Assembly (NCBI RefSeq): GCF_029784155.1
Contig: NC_073691.1
Span: 144,120,461-144,184,460, forward strand
Source: Uranotaenia lowii
Taxonomy: Eukaryota > Arthropoda > Insecta > Diptera > Culicidae
Reading direction: 5' to 3'
Length of the DNA: 64,000 nt
Shown piece by piece: positions 10,761 through 22,306 of the stretch. The notes beneath the pieces are model-generated. The model searched no databases and had not been told where the DNA came from. It saw only the letters and a list, made by a program, of their open reading frames with translations. The translations under genes were made by a program, and so were the position numbers. Each line of letters opens with the position of its first letter. Within the stretch, counting starts at the first letter, position 1.

Positions 10761-12473
10761 AGTGAGCTAGCGACGAATTGCGGATTTTTAACTGTTTATA
10801 ACTTCCTCAGTTAAATAGTTTTTAAGTGGATAACACACGGACGAAGTTTAAAATGCGTGTATTTTTGACGATCAACCGCGGGTAAGCATCACTTTTAAAG
10901 TTTTAATTTGCGCGTTTTCTTAGTGGTACATATTGTCCAAGCAGTATACCAGTACTATGTATTTTAGAATTTTTTTTCAAAAATTTACAGAACAACAGGG
11001 GCTGAGAAACTCGATTTTAAGTAGTTTGGTTGTGATTGTACTAAATTTTTAAACTTATACGAGATATATCGTATTTGGACAGCAATGTGTAGAGGCTGAT
11101 TAATAGCTATATTTTTAAAAAAAATTGTTGAAATTTTACCACAAGGTACTGAGATATGTCAACTTATATTAAAAGTAAATATATTAAACATTTTTCGAAT
11201 TGTTATTGTTGTTTTCTAGCCCCACCTTTAGACGGGGTTCATATTTCAACTCTCCTACCAAACTAAGGATATTTTATCTCAAAAAATCAATCCATACTTT
11301 TAGGCTTAGCTGCCAATAATTTTTGTAGATCAAAAAACACATGGACCACGAAAAGTTCAAAATTTCATCAAAACAACATCGGAATAGTTTTTTTATAATT
11401 TTTCCTTTAAAGTGCAATAAAATTTTCATTTCGTTTACAAAGCTCCGAGATAGACTTTTTTTAATGCGTCCTGATTTAAGATGCTTTATAACTGGAACAA
11501 ATAACCTGGCAGCAGGGCCTGTAAATCCTGTAATCAGCCACTGATCGCAACGACGACGAACGCTTCCGATAGGACACCTCCAGCAGTAATACGCGTACGG
11601 TGCCGAGCAAGTAACAAGAGTGCAATTAATTTTCAATTTCACTTCCGATCAGCGGACGAGCGCACCAAAGCAAATCGGACCCGGACCATGGGAAGTGCGA
11701 TCGAACCAGCTCGAGAAAATCTCTTCCTTCCACCCATCCGGTTGTTCCGTCAAAGGGGTTTTTTTTTGCTTCGCTGCCGGTCACGGAATGGATTGCAGAT
11801 TGTAATTTATGATTTTGTTTTTTCCCGGCAACCAACCTCGATGGCACCGAACAAATGTTTTATGCTTCATAATAAATTCATCGCCATTTAATTTGTCCTT
11901 CTGGATGCTGTTGGCCGCACGATGGTACTTCTGTACAAAAAATCGCTAACGAGTTCCATTCAAGCTTAAATTTATGACATTTCGAAACTCTGTTTCAAAT
12001 TTATTCCAATAATGAACATGACTGCCATTTTCGATTCGATCGAAGATTCCTGTTCAATCCACACCAACCGCAACCACAGTAATCTATTCCAATTGCAGCT
12101 ATTGAAACGAGGAAGCGTTATTAGAAGTTCATTTTATTTCACAACCCATCATAGAGAGACGTTTCCGAATGCTCGCAAGAGGCCATATTTCATCCACAGT
12201 AATCGGTTCATTGAAGAAATTCAGCTAATTAATCTGCCTCCAGTAGATTGACGAGTAGCTTCTACATTAGTTATACATTGCCAGTCCATTAGGACTTAGA
12301 GGCATAAAATTGATGAGAAAAGTAGGGGAAACAAAAAAGAACCCAGGAAATCACTTGTTTCTCGATTATTTACGAATGATTAGTTCTAAATGTGCCTTTT
12401 TTCCAAGAGAAGCGAGATGAACTGTATGCTAGACGATAGTTTCATTACATTGAGACGAGCCAATACGCAGCAA
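10761..12473. other. Sequence without a recognised gene
   Basis: 10760-11500 is AT-rich and featureless. Near 11500-12250 the composition is more balanced and the sequence occurs once in the window. Several short frames overlap on both strands there with no domain or splice pattern. I see no element boundary. Confidence 0.4.
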
Positions 12474-13025
12474 CCCAGCAAACATTTTTGTAGGTACATT
12501 TCTCAACCAACTTTGCTATACGCTTCATATACATTATAAAAACATCTTATATAACTCGAAAAAACAGCATTTACATACTAAAGTGGAGGCAATATACATA
12601 CATATTTTTAACTTCTGGCTTATGCGATAAGTGTTGCAAAAATTGGACGATATACAACACCTTTTACCGTACATCCTGACAGCATGCGAGAGAGCGCAAG
12701 TTTTGCTCTCAATGCATGCAAACCGTTGCCAGCGACAATATTTGCTGCTTCTCTCATTGGACAGTTTAACCAAATGGACCCTCTGATTTTTAGAAATCTG
12801 GTTGCACTGCTAATCGCAGAGAGAACAACAAGGTTGTTTTCTCACTTGAATCCCGCACGCGGGAGACAAATTTGCAAACATGGCGCAATTTTGTCATATA
12901 CGAGTCGGTAGACTTTAACTAACCATTTTTACGATTATTTACTTGGTTTGGTAGGAATTACGATTCGCATTAACATTGTTAACGAGTTGAGCTGACATTT
13001 CTAATGCGATGCTATGTTTGCTGGG
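12474..13025. mobile_element. MITE-like element with CCCAGCAAACAT inverted ends
   Basis: The left end CCCAGCAAACAT is matched exactly by the complement of the right end (ATGTTTGCTGGG at 13014-13025). The length is 552 bp. Flanks share only AA, so the target duplication is 2 bp or undetermined and the superfamily is left open. No transposase. Confidence 0.6.
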
Positions 13026-13431
13026 AAGGTAAGACTGAAAGATGAATTTTTAGCTTATAAATTTTTCCAAAGCAACTTTGAGTTTTTACATCATCCTTTT
13101 TCATTAATATTTCTAATACTAGATTATTTAATAAGATTTATTCAAATTCAAGTAAACACGGCCTAGGATTTATTTTTTTCTGGCACATAAATACACACAG
13201 ATGGGTTCATTGAGACAAACAAACCAATGAAAGTTGTCCTGGTAAATTGAAGGCTAGAAGCAAAACAGAATGAAGCGAAAGACGGTTACCAACAACGATG
13301 TTTTCTTACAGAAGTTCAATGTTTCGTTAGCACCCCGACAACAGTGTGGTCCAAAACGATTCTTCAGCTTGTAAATTAATGTAACTAGAAGAAACATGCT
13401 TTACTTTGAACATTTTTAACCATTCCCTATT

Positions 13432-14081
13432 AGACTGAGTCGATTTGGGGTCATTTTTGAATTTCTCAAACCATGGGATCTTAAAAGCTTAGTTTTGGTT
13501 CAAAACTCATCCATGATCTTTTGCAAAACTTTGAAGTACGTTTACATGAGTAAATTTGAACTTTTAGGTTTGTATGGGAAAATTAAATGAATTGTTCTGA
13601 AAAATCATCATTATTTTTGTTTCTTCTATGCAACCGAGCTTGCTAGTGGTTTTTGTACCAATAAATAAATTCTCCAAAGGAAATTTTTCGCTGAACAACT
13701 TTGCCCAAGACTGTAACTTCGAGTCCATGAAAAGTAGTAATGCAATACCTTGCTAGGCACCCAGCTAATAACTTTTTTGTCGAATCAGATACGAAGTTAC
13801 GGTCAACGACAAATTTGCTCAGCGGAAAATTTCCTTTGGAAAATTTATTAATTGGCACAAAAACTTTTAGCAGGCTTGGTTCCACATAAGAAACAAAAAT
13901 AATGATGATTTTTCAGCACAAAATTTGCAACTTTCTCATACAAACCTTGAAGTTCAATTTTACTCATGTAAACGTTTTTCAAAAATTCAGCAAAAATCAT
14001 GGCTTCGATTTGAACCAAAGCGAAGCTTTCTAGACCCCAGGGTATGAGAAAATCGAAAAAAAACCCTATTCGACTCAGTCT
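13432..14081. mobile_element. Fold-back element, AGACTGAGTCG ends, 8-10 bp target duplication
   Basis: About 650 bp. The two halves are imperfect reverse complements over nearly their whole length. For example, the phrase around TTTACATGAGTAAATTTGAA near 13540 is mirrored near 13950, and AATAAATTCTCCAAAGG near 13665 is mirrored near 13835. The flanks carry the direct repeat ATTCCCTATT at 13422-13431 and 14082-14091; boundary ambiguity makes the duplication 8 to 10 bp, as for hAT or MULE elements. The centre (about 13726-13763) holds a short unique core. There is no coding capacity. A rearranged relative lies at 26990-27430. Confidence 0.8.
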
Positions 14082-14215
14082 ATTCCCTATTGGTCGTGTA
14101 CGTCGCAGTTTTCTGAAAACGATATATCGCAGGTTTTAGTACACGGAGAAAAAAGACCAATGTTGTTCTTTTTATTTCAGCTGGTTATACCAATCATCTA
14201 AGCGATATTTGCGCA

Positions 14216-14800
14216 TCCAACTATAAATAGTGATTAAAAAGTCTCAAATAAAATAAAAAAAACTATAAATATAATAGACTCAACTACAAACTGAAAATTT
14301 ACTTCATGCAATCAACTATGAATATAATATAATCAACTGTAATGATTAAATTGTTAATTATGATTGGTTCAACTATATTTCTATGATTGTTTTTAGGCAT
14401 ATAACTATACATTCCTGGTTGACGTCTCACATTTAACTATAAATACGATGGATTCAATTTTTTTTGTTTCGATTATAGTCGTTTTTCCAGCTTTATGGCA
14501 TTCGCGACTTTTTAGATTCAATTGTATTAGTATAATTGATTGAACTGTAAATATGATAATCAATTAACTGTAAATATGATAAATTCAACGTCAATTGTAT
14601 AATTGATTTTAGTTATTCAACTATAAATATAATAGATCCAACTATACATTTCTTGTTCTCCTCTAACATTTAACTATAAATATGACAGATTCGACTGTAG
14701 TGGTATAATTGATTCATCTGCAAATATGATACATTCAACTACAATTGTATGATTGATTCTAGATAATAAACTATAAATATAGTAAATAAAACCTTATTTT
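14216..14800. repeat. AT-rich degenerate tandem region, AACTATAAATATRATAGATTCA-like words
   Basis: The word AACT(A/G)TAAATATRATA followed by GATTCAACT recurs about ten times (near 14262, 14325, 14440, 14545, 14570, 14625, 14680, 14720 and 14770) with irregular spacing of 20-90 bp. A larger unit seems duplicated, since CATTTAACTATAAATA occurs at 14430 and 14668. A small SINE-tail insertion sits at 14460-14514. No gene. Confidence 0.6.
14460..14514 (-). repeat. Short SINE tail insertion with 9 bp target duplication
   Basis: Read on the minus strand, this is AGTCGCGAATGCCATAAAGC followed by an ACGACTATAATCGAAAC tail and an A run. It matches the 3' part of the SINE at 45003-45180 and the insert at 59915-59965. 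GATTCAATT flanks both sides (14451-14459 and 14515-14523), so it is a 5'-truncated retroposed copy. Confidence 0.7.
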
Positions 14801-14827
14801 TATGAGTGATTGTGTGCTACTTGCATA

Positions 14828-15990
14828 AAGGGTGATACGGTCAAAATTTGATCAAGGGAAAACGCTTGTAAATCGGTGATATCGTTTATTTAAAAAATCA
14901 AATTAAATTTCTTTTTCAATTTTAATAAGTATAAAATTCAGGAAAAACATTCAGTTAGGCTTCCGTTTATCCAGATCCGAATTGCTGGGCCTTAAGCTTA
15001 ACCCCTGCCATCAGATTTTGTACAGCCACCCTGTCCACCTTCTTCGCCGCAGAAAGCCAATTTGCCTTGAACCTGCTCATCGTTAGCATTTTTTTTGGTC
15101 TTCTGTAGGTTCCGCTTGACAATAGCCCAGTATTTCTCAATTGGGCGGAGCTCTGGCGTGTTGGGAGGGTTCTTGTCCTTGGGAACCACCTGCACGTTGT
15201 TGGCGGCGTACCACTCCATGGTCTTTTACCGTAATGGCAAGATGTCAAATCCGGCCAAAACAGTACGGAACAACCGTGTTTCTTCAGGAAAGGCAGCAGA
15301 CGTTTATTCAAACACTTTTTCACGTAAATTTCTTGGTTGGCAGTCCCGGAAGCTGTGAAAATGCTGTTTTTCTAGCCACAGGCACAGATGGCTTGCCAAA
15401 CCAGATATTTCTTCGCGAACTTTGACAGTTTCATGTGCTTGAAAATATCTGTTACCTTTCCCCTTTCCTTTTGCCGTATAAAACTCCTGTCCCGGAAGCT
15501 GCTTGTAGTCGGCTTTGACGTAGGTTTTGTCGTCCATTACCAGGCAGTCAAACTTCGTCAGCATCGTCGTGTACAGCCTGCGGGATCGCGCTTTGGCCGT
15601 CGTATGTTGTTTATCATCTGAATTTGGAGTCACTACCTTCTTGTAAGTCGATAGTCTGGCTCGTTTTTTGGCTCGATGCACGATTGTTGACGATACACCC
15701 AGCTTATTTGCGGCATCTCAGAGAGAAAGGTTAGGGTTTCGCTTGAAACTCACTTCGTCGTCTCAGCGGCTTCCGGTTTTCGATTTCCCCCCCATTCAGA
15801 CTTCCTGGCTGTCGACAAACGTTCCCCAAACATTTTAATTACATTTGTAACGGTTGATTTGGCAACTTTAAGCGATTTTGCCAGCTTTGCGTGCGAGTAG
15901 CTCGGATTTTCGCGATGCGCGAGCAAAATTTTGATACGCTGCTTTTCTTCCTTGGGCGGCATTTTGACAACTGGAGAGTGAATTCCGAAA
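14828..15990 (-). mobile_element. Mariner DD37E element (ITmD37E type), 5'-truncated relic
   Basis: The 3' end is at 14828, next to TA, with the end sequence AAGGGTGATACGGTCAAAAT. The transposase runs on the minus strand from 15962 to 14967. Its 5' inverted repeat is missing: upstream of the start codon the sequence dissolves into AT-rich DNA near 15990. A fragment of the same end occurs at 26865-26950. This is a Tc1/mariner cut-and-paste element. Confidence 0.8.
14967..15962 (-). pseudogene. DD37E mariner transposase, frameshifted
   Basis: The N-terminus MPPKEEKQRIKILLAHRE begins a helix-turn-helix DNA-binding domain (AKLAKSLKVAKSTVTNVIK), followed after a broken stretch by a second one (DAANKLGVSSTIVHRAKKR). 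The catalytic domain shows the first aspartate in VMDDKTYVKADY, the second in FWPDLTSCHYG and the glutamate in TPELRPIEKYW. Counting across the small frameshift at about 15220 gives 37 residues between the second D and the E, the hallmark of the DD37E family known from mosquitoes. Stops and frameshifts near 15740, 15310 and 15220 make it a pseudogene; the catalytic residues themselves survive. Confidence 0.85.
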
Positions 15991-16685
15991 TTTTATAAAA
16001 TATCAAAAATTTATATTCGGTATATTTGGCCTATTCGGTCGAATGCTTAGTTCAACTATTCGGCGAGCTGAATATTCGGCTTAACGGTTTTTGGGCCGAA
16101 TATTCGGTACATCTCTTTTCGAGATCACATTTTTTTAGAGATGCTTTTAACTTGAAGCAATTTCAAGGAAACTGACAATTTCATTCAGATTTCGTTGGTC
16201 CGGGTGCTACATAGCGTTAGATACTGTACTGTAGAAAGCAGAACCTTGCCTTGTGGTGGAAAGATGCATACATGCGAAAGGCAGCCTTGAGAAGTTTGTT
16301 TGCAAGTAGGTTTACCAGATTAAAATATTGCAAAGTAGGACTTTTGATGGGAAGAATAAGCAAAAAGTAGGGCATCTTTTAATGAAAAGTAGGAAGTCTG
16401 TTTGGAGACTTATTTGGAGACTTCGCCTAAATCTCATACGAAAATATTGATAATTGATCAACTCCGTTCATTTGAAATTAGTTCTTATGGTTCAGTTCCT
16501 ATATGCTTATTTAATAATAATCAACATGTTTATTTCTAATATGATCAAACATTGACCGGAGAAAGTAGGACAATTTGAGTGAAAAGTAGGACGGTAAGAC
16601 ACAGGGTCGAAAAGAAGGACATGTCCTATCGAAGAAGGACGTCTGGTAAGCCTACTTGCAAGAAAAGTTGGCTGAACGCTTTATA
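15991..16685. other. No gene; short ATTCGG-repeat patch
   Basis: At about 16012-16112 the word (T)ATTCGG or CCGAATA recurs seven times at irregular spacing. The remainder, including AAGTAGGA-type words near 16320-16640 (repeated about six times), has no coding signal. Confidence 0.4.
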
Positions 16686-17870
16686 AAGGGTGTCCACGAT
16701 GAAATTGTCACACAACGAAATTGCTCTAACTTTTTAACCGGGGAAGAATTTAATGAAAATTTGGGTGGATTTAGTTTATAGTGCATTGTTTACATCCTCC
16801 AAGTTCTAAAGTCCTGTGATCAAAACTCGGAAATGGAGTTGAAAGAACAGCTCGTGCGTGAGAAAATCTTGCGCATTCATCACGAGATCATGGATCTCTC
16901 GCATAGTTCCATCGCTAAAACGTTTGGAACTGCGAATTCCACGGTGTCCACCGATCGGAAGCCCAGAAGTGATGGAAAAAGTATTCCGTACAACACCAAA
17001 AATCACAACCTTCAACCGAAAACCGAACGCCTCTGTTCGGGATGTGGCTAAGAAGCTGCACCTAAGCCGAAGTTTTGTCTAGAAGGCCAAAACTGAGACT
17101 GGGCTTCGTACGTTCAAGGTACAAAAGGCCCCTAATCGTTACGAGAAGCAGAATAAGTCCGCCAAAACCCGTGCCAGGAAGTTGTACCTCAACATGCTGA
17201 CGAAAGTTAAATGCTGTATCCTGGACGACGAAACATATGTGAAGGCCGACTTCAAACAGATCCCCGGCAACTTGTTTTTCACGGCCAAGGTACAGCATTC
17301 CGGAGCATGTCCGCACTCAGTAGATGTCCAAATTTGCGAATAAATTCCAGGAAACGATGAACGGACAGGTGAACATGAAAGATTTCCTCCAGAAGCGGCT
17401 GTTTCCTCTCCTGAAGGCCCACAGCGTCCCAACAATCTTCTGGTTGGTCTTGGCCTCATGCCACTACTCCGAGAACGTGCTGAAGTGGTATGCGGCCAAT
17501 AAGGTCAATTACTTGCCGAAAATGTTCAACTCTCTCAACACTCCAGAGCTCCGCCCCATCGAGAAGTACTGGGCGATTATGAAGCAGCACCTTCTTAAAC
17601 GACCTAAGGTAATGAAGACAGTCGAGGAACTGAAGAAAGTATGAATTTTTATGAAAAAACGGTTGTTTCACAGGTTGTGCAAAATTTTATGACCGGGGTT
17701 AAGGCCAAGGTGCGGGCATTTGCGTATGGACTGTAAATAAAATACGAGTAAAATGGTAACATGAAATTTAATAGTTATTTTTTAATCCCTGAAAATTTGA
17801 TGGCATGCGGATGAAAACTCGTATTTTGCGAATCAATTTTGTGTGTGGCAATTTCATCGTGGACACCCTT
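16686..17870 (+). mobile_element. Mariner DD37E element, full length (1185 bp) with both ends
   Basis: Ends AAGGGTGTCCACGATGAAAT (left) and its complement (right, ending at 17870) form an inverted repeat of about 27 bp with few mismatches. Both sides are flanked by TA (16684-16685 and 17871-17872), the mariner target. The transposase sits on the plus strand. The end sequence differs from that of the neighbour at 14828, so the two belong to different DD37E subfamilies. Confidence 0.9.
16833..17735 (+). pseudogene. DD37E mariner transposase, inactivated
   Basis: The protein starts MELKEQLVREKILRIHHEI and contains a helix-turn-helix (SIAKTFGTANSTVS). After a frameshift a second one follows (VRDVAKKLHLSRSFV). 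The catalytic domain has the first aspartate in CILDDETYVKADF and the glutamate in TPELRPIEKYW. The second catalytic aspartate is lost: the usual FWPDLASCHY reads FWLVLASCHY. From that position to the glutamate there are 37 residues, the DD37E spacing. Frameshifts near 16955 and 17330, a stop after EELKKV at 17642 and the lost aspartate mean it cannot be active. The last readable residues (VRAFAYGL) end at 17735. Confidence 0.88.
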
Positions 17871-19824
17871 TATGAGAAGTTCTCCAAAATTCAAAGGCCA
17901 AACCGAACGAACAATATCAGAAAGCTGCCTTCCTACGGCGGAAATTGGCAATATAAAATGTTCATTTGTCGAATAGGAAATAATTTGGTAGAATCGATTT
18001 GCTTGCTTTTCTTGATGCATTTGCCTGTCTTACTTTTTTGGCCGTTCAGATTTTTCCAGAGCTTGAAGTCTTTCCAACTCTGGCTGCGCCGGTTTCAAGC
18101 CCGATGCTAGAAAAGCTGCCCTACACTTCCGGGCACTGGCTTCTCTGTTCTATTGGCCTAAAGTGTGCAAAAAAAAGAAATTTGATAAAAACCTCAACCC
18201 GTCTCCCACACAACTTCCATCCACAAAAATCTCCCGCATCACGGCACCAAACTTCAGAAAGCGCAAATTGAAGAAATTCAATCTGGAAGCTTATGGCCAA
18301 GGGTACTTTCCGATGCAGGAAACAAACTGAAATAAGATACTTTTCGGGTTCAGTGCAGAAAGACAGCGAGTGGATGGTTCATTTCTTCTTCTTTCTTGGC
18401 CGGACCTTGCCAAAAGGCTGCCTGACTTCTTCCTCTCCATTTCGGGAGAATCAATGGAGAGCTGTGATTCTCGAAAGAGGATTACCAAGTGATTTCTTTT
18501 CATCGTTTTTTTTTTTTTTGATTCGTTGATGTTTGTGTTGGCTCAGCCCAAAGTCGAAGTAAAATGCGACTCAATGCGCACGTGATTGGTGCCATTTTCT
18601 TACCAGTAAGTGAATTTGGCGTCTTTTATACTCGGGATGTTTCCTGCAAATAAACTCATCATCTCACGCAAACATTTTCTGGTTGAAGAATGACTGCGAT
18701 ACATAGTGCCTGGGAAGCTTTTTCGATGGAGCTCTTGCTAGTTTTTAATTCCGTGTTCCTTATTTCTTGACTAAAATCATCCAGCATACCTTAATAATCC
18801 CGGAAAGTCGAAAATAGGTCTCAATCCCGTTTAATAGCAAGATAGTTGCCATCTATGACTTGATATTGGAGAAATAGTGTTTGACTGTTTGAATTCATTG
18901 GTATTTTTTTAAATAAGAAGCCTGCTTTTTGGATTCAACTTCAGCCCAGAGTCTATGTTTCATCATTTTACGTCATGTAAATGAAGAATGAAGAAATTAA
19001 TCAGACTTATTAAATATCATAGCTCAAATATAAACTTTCTTACCGCTAGAAAAGCATCACCTCACCCCCCTTTAAAACTATTGAAGTACAAGAAAACGCT
19101 TAAAAATGCAGTTATCTGTTCAAATAGTTTGTAGAAGCATTATTATCCACATATACACAGTAAATTTTTAGAAATAATCTTTATTTTTGTCGAAAAACAC
19201 AAGTGGTATTGTTCTTATATCGCACCCTTTTTTCATATTTTTGTTGCTCAACGCCAATTGCTTCATTCAAAAAATAAGCTTATGCTAGATTTATCCGTTT
19301 AAAAATTTAAAACAAATTGTAGAGGAAAATTTTGGTGATTTTCAATCATTCATATTTGAACATGTAAAACACATAGTGGTAGTGTTCTTGTCTCGGTCAC
19401 TGAATTTAGCTGTCCCAAGTAGAAATTTTAACTTTATTATTGTCACCAAAACTTCGTAAGGACAAAAGCATTAATTTTCATAAAAAGCTAAAGCGCATTC
19501 CATTTCATCCTATCCTTGAAAAGTCATCATGACCAATTTTTTAAACCTTGATAAAATTATTATGCTTCAAAGTTTTGGTCACCAAAGCTTTCATTAAACA
19601 TGACAGCAATTTTTGTTTTTTTTTTCTATACTGTGAGTTCTCTGAGTTTTTTTTTTAATTTTTCCAGCAACCATAATGGTTGAAAAATGATGATTGCATT
19701 ATTGAGATATGATCTGATAAAATTAATAGAAAATAACCAATGCTAACCATATTATGAGCTTCTTTTCTACTTCCAATCAAGATTTTAGGTAAAATGTGTA
19801 TGAAATATGAAATATACAATCATG
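17871..19824. other. Sequence without a recognised gene
   Basis: The stretch includes a moderately GC-balanced part near 18080-18640 and an AT-rich part after 18700. A phrase with GTGGTA(T/G)TGTTCTT occurs twice (near 19203 and 19377). No splice-linked frames, RNA genes or element boundaries are seen. Confidence 0.4.
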
Positions 19825-19836
19825 ATGGAATTGATA

Positions 19837-21452
19837 TGGCCAACAGAACCCGCAGCTCGAGGCGCCCACAGTAAGTCGCATTAATGGCGTCAACTCGGAA
19901 GCGCCCTCGCTGGCTGAAATAGAAGCGGCAATCAAGAACATGAAATCCAACAAAGCGCCTGGAATCGATTGCATTCCTGCTGAAATGCTCAAAGCCGACC
20001 CTGCCTTGTCAGCACAAATGTTGCACCGTCTTTTCGCTGACATTTGGGATACTGCAACATTCCCGGCTGACTGGATGCAGGGTATCCTCGTAAAGGTCCC
20101 AAAGAAAGGAGACCTTACAGAGTGCGGTAACTGGCGTGGCATAACTTTGATCTGTACTACCCTCAAAGTACTCTGCAAAGTGATCCTGAACAGGATCCAG
20201 GAGAAAATCGACGCTACACTCCGACGGCAACAAGCTGGATTCCGATCCGGATGATCATGTGTGGACCACATCACAACGCTACGAATAATACTGGAACAAA
20301 TCAACGAATTCCAGGACTCTCTTCTGCTGGTGTTCGTTGATTTCGAAAAAGCATTTGACCGACTGAACCACGAAAACATCTGGGCTGCTCTTAGACGAAG
20401 AGGGGTCCCAGAGAAACTAGTCCATCTCATCGAAGCACAGTACGAGGCATTTTCGTGCAAGGTCTTGCACGACGGTGTCTTGTCCGAACCAATCCCGGTA
20501 ACTGCTGGAGTGAGACAAGGATGTATTTTATCACCGCTACTTTTTCTCATCGTAATGGATGAGATCTTGACTGGATCGATTGACTGTAGACCAAACCGAG
20601 GATTGCCGTGGAATCCTTCAACCATGGAGCAACTGAACGACCTTGACCTGGCAGACGATATTGTTTTGCTCGCCCAAACACAACAAGACATGCAGAGCAA
20701 ACTCGATGACCTCACCGAAAGCTCCAAGGCAGCAGGTCTCAAAATCAATGTCGGAAAGACCAAGTCGATGGAAATCAATAAAGGAAATCGTTCCAATTTC
20801 GTGGTAGCTGGACAACAGGTTGAGACAGTGGAGTGCTTCCAGTATCTTGGTAGCCAGATTACGCCTGATGGTGGTACCAAGAAGGACATCGAAACCCGGA
20901 TCAGAAAAGCCCGATTTGCGTTTGCGAGTCTCCGAAACATCTGGCGGTCACGCCAGATCTCTCTACGAACTAAGATCCGAATCTTCAACTCAAACGTCAA
21001 ATCCGTATTGCTGTACGGGTGTGAGACTTGGTGCACATATGCGGTGACGACGCGAAAACTGCAAGTTTTTGTGAATCGCTGCCTGCGGAACATCATCCGC
21101 GCTTGGTGGCCTGGCAACTGGATCTCAAACGTTGAACTTCATCGCCGGTGTCATCAAAAGGCGCTAGAAATCGAGATTCGAGAACGTAAGTGAAGATGGA
21201 TTGGGCACACGCTGCGAAGAGATGAAAACGAGATTTGCAGAGAGGCGCTTGACTGGAATCCAGATGGGCATCGAAGAAGAGGCAGGCCCAAAAGCTCGTG
21301 GCGGCGAAGTCTAGCCGCTGAAATCCGCACAGTTGACGAGAACCTTGGCTGGCAGCAAGTGAAGACGCTGGCTCCGGATCGCCAGCAGTGGAGATCTTTT
21401 ATCTCAGCCCTATGCGCCGGTCAATCGGCGCTGGACCCTTAGGTAGGTAGGT
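19837..21452 (+). mobile_element. RTE-clade LINE (JAM1-like), 5'-truncated, 12 bp target duplication
   Basis: This is a reverse-transcriptase fragment ending in an (AGGT)n tail at about 21441-21452. The flanks are the direct repeat ATGGAATTGATA at 19825-19836 and 21453-21464, a perfect 12 bp target-site duplication that defines the insertion. It is a younger relative of the copy at 34107-36204. Confidence 0.92.
19940..21440 (+). pseudogene. RTE reverse transcriptase, two nonsense mutations
   Basis: The protein copies element RNA into target DNA. One frame runs from MKSNKAPGIDCIPAEML through NWRGITL to FRSG, then TGA at 20252-20254. It continues in frame as SCVDHITT with FVDFEKAFD, GVRQGCILSPLLF and LADDIVLLA (an RTE-style variant of the YADD box; residues 130-133 counting from the methionine at 20261). 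A second stop, TGA at 21191, replaces a tryptophan before RWIGHTLRRDE, and the natural end is ALDP at about 21440. In the sister copy the first site is CGA, so that stop is a CpG-type C-to-T change. The endonuclease domain is absent by 5' truncation. Confidence 0.9.
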
Positions 21453-21744
21453 ATGGAATTGATAGAAAATGACCTGAAAAATTATTATCAAATCCTTGGC
21501 ATTGTGAATCCATCAATATGCAACTAACATGGCGTAAGTAAATTCCATGCTTAACAGCTTTATTATGGTCACATAAATGGCTAGTTAGTTTTATAACGGT
21601 TTAAGGAGAGCCTTTTAAAAAGCTAAAAATTGCTGTTTCTCTCGCAAGCCAACCAATTACACGCATAGGATGAGTTCCTCGAGTTGTTAATCATAAGTAA
21701 AGAAAATGAGGACAGACTTTTTGAATCAATCGGGATTTGTTAAG
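21453..21744. other. Short gap between RTE copy and satellite
   Basis: AT-rich spacer; nothing recognised. Confidence 0.4.
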
Positions 21745-22306
21745 AATGGAATAAACTATTAGTTGAAGTCGAATTTCGTTGTCTTACGCCATCTTAAAAT
21801 TCAAGATGGTGGCTTCCGCTGAACTTTAAAATGTTGCTAATGACTAAAAATCGCATGAAAACACAACAATATTGATATTGAGAGAAATAGCTAAACTGGT
21901 AGAAGTCGAAATTCGCTATTCTACGCCATCATTAAATCCAAGATGGTGGCTTCATCTGAATTCTCAAATGCTGTTTATCATTGAAAGTCGCATGAATGCA
22001 CCACAATATTGGTATTAAGTAAAGGGGCTAAAATAGAAGAAATTGAATTTCGCTATCTGACGCCGTCTTGAAATCCATGATGGTGGCTTCCACTGAGCTG
22101 TAAAAAGCTATTAATCACTGAAAATCGCATGAAACTCCCACAATATTGGTATAAGATGAAAAGGATCAAAAAGTAGAAGACAAATTTTGCTATCAGGCTT
22201 CATCTTGAAATCCAAGAAAGCGGCTTCCACTGAACACTGAAATGATATTAATCACTGAAAATCACATGAAATTCCCACAAAATGGTCATTGGGTGAAATG
22301 GCTTAA

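Noticed and set aside
19777..21117. A 446-codon open frame on the minus strand
   Set aside because: It is antisense to the RTE reverse transcriptase, whose plus frame has all the RT motifs. The same antisense frame appears at 34720-35430 over the second RTE copy, so it follows from codon bias of the sense gene.
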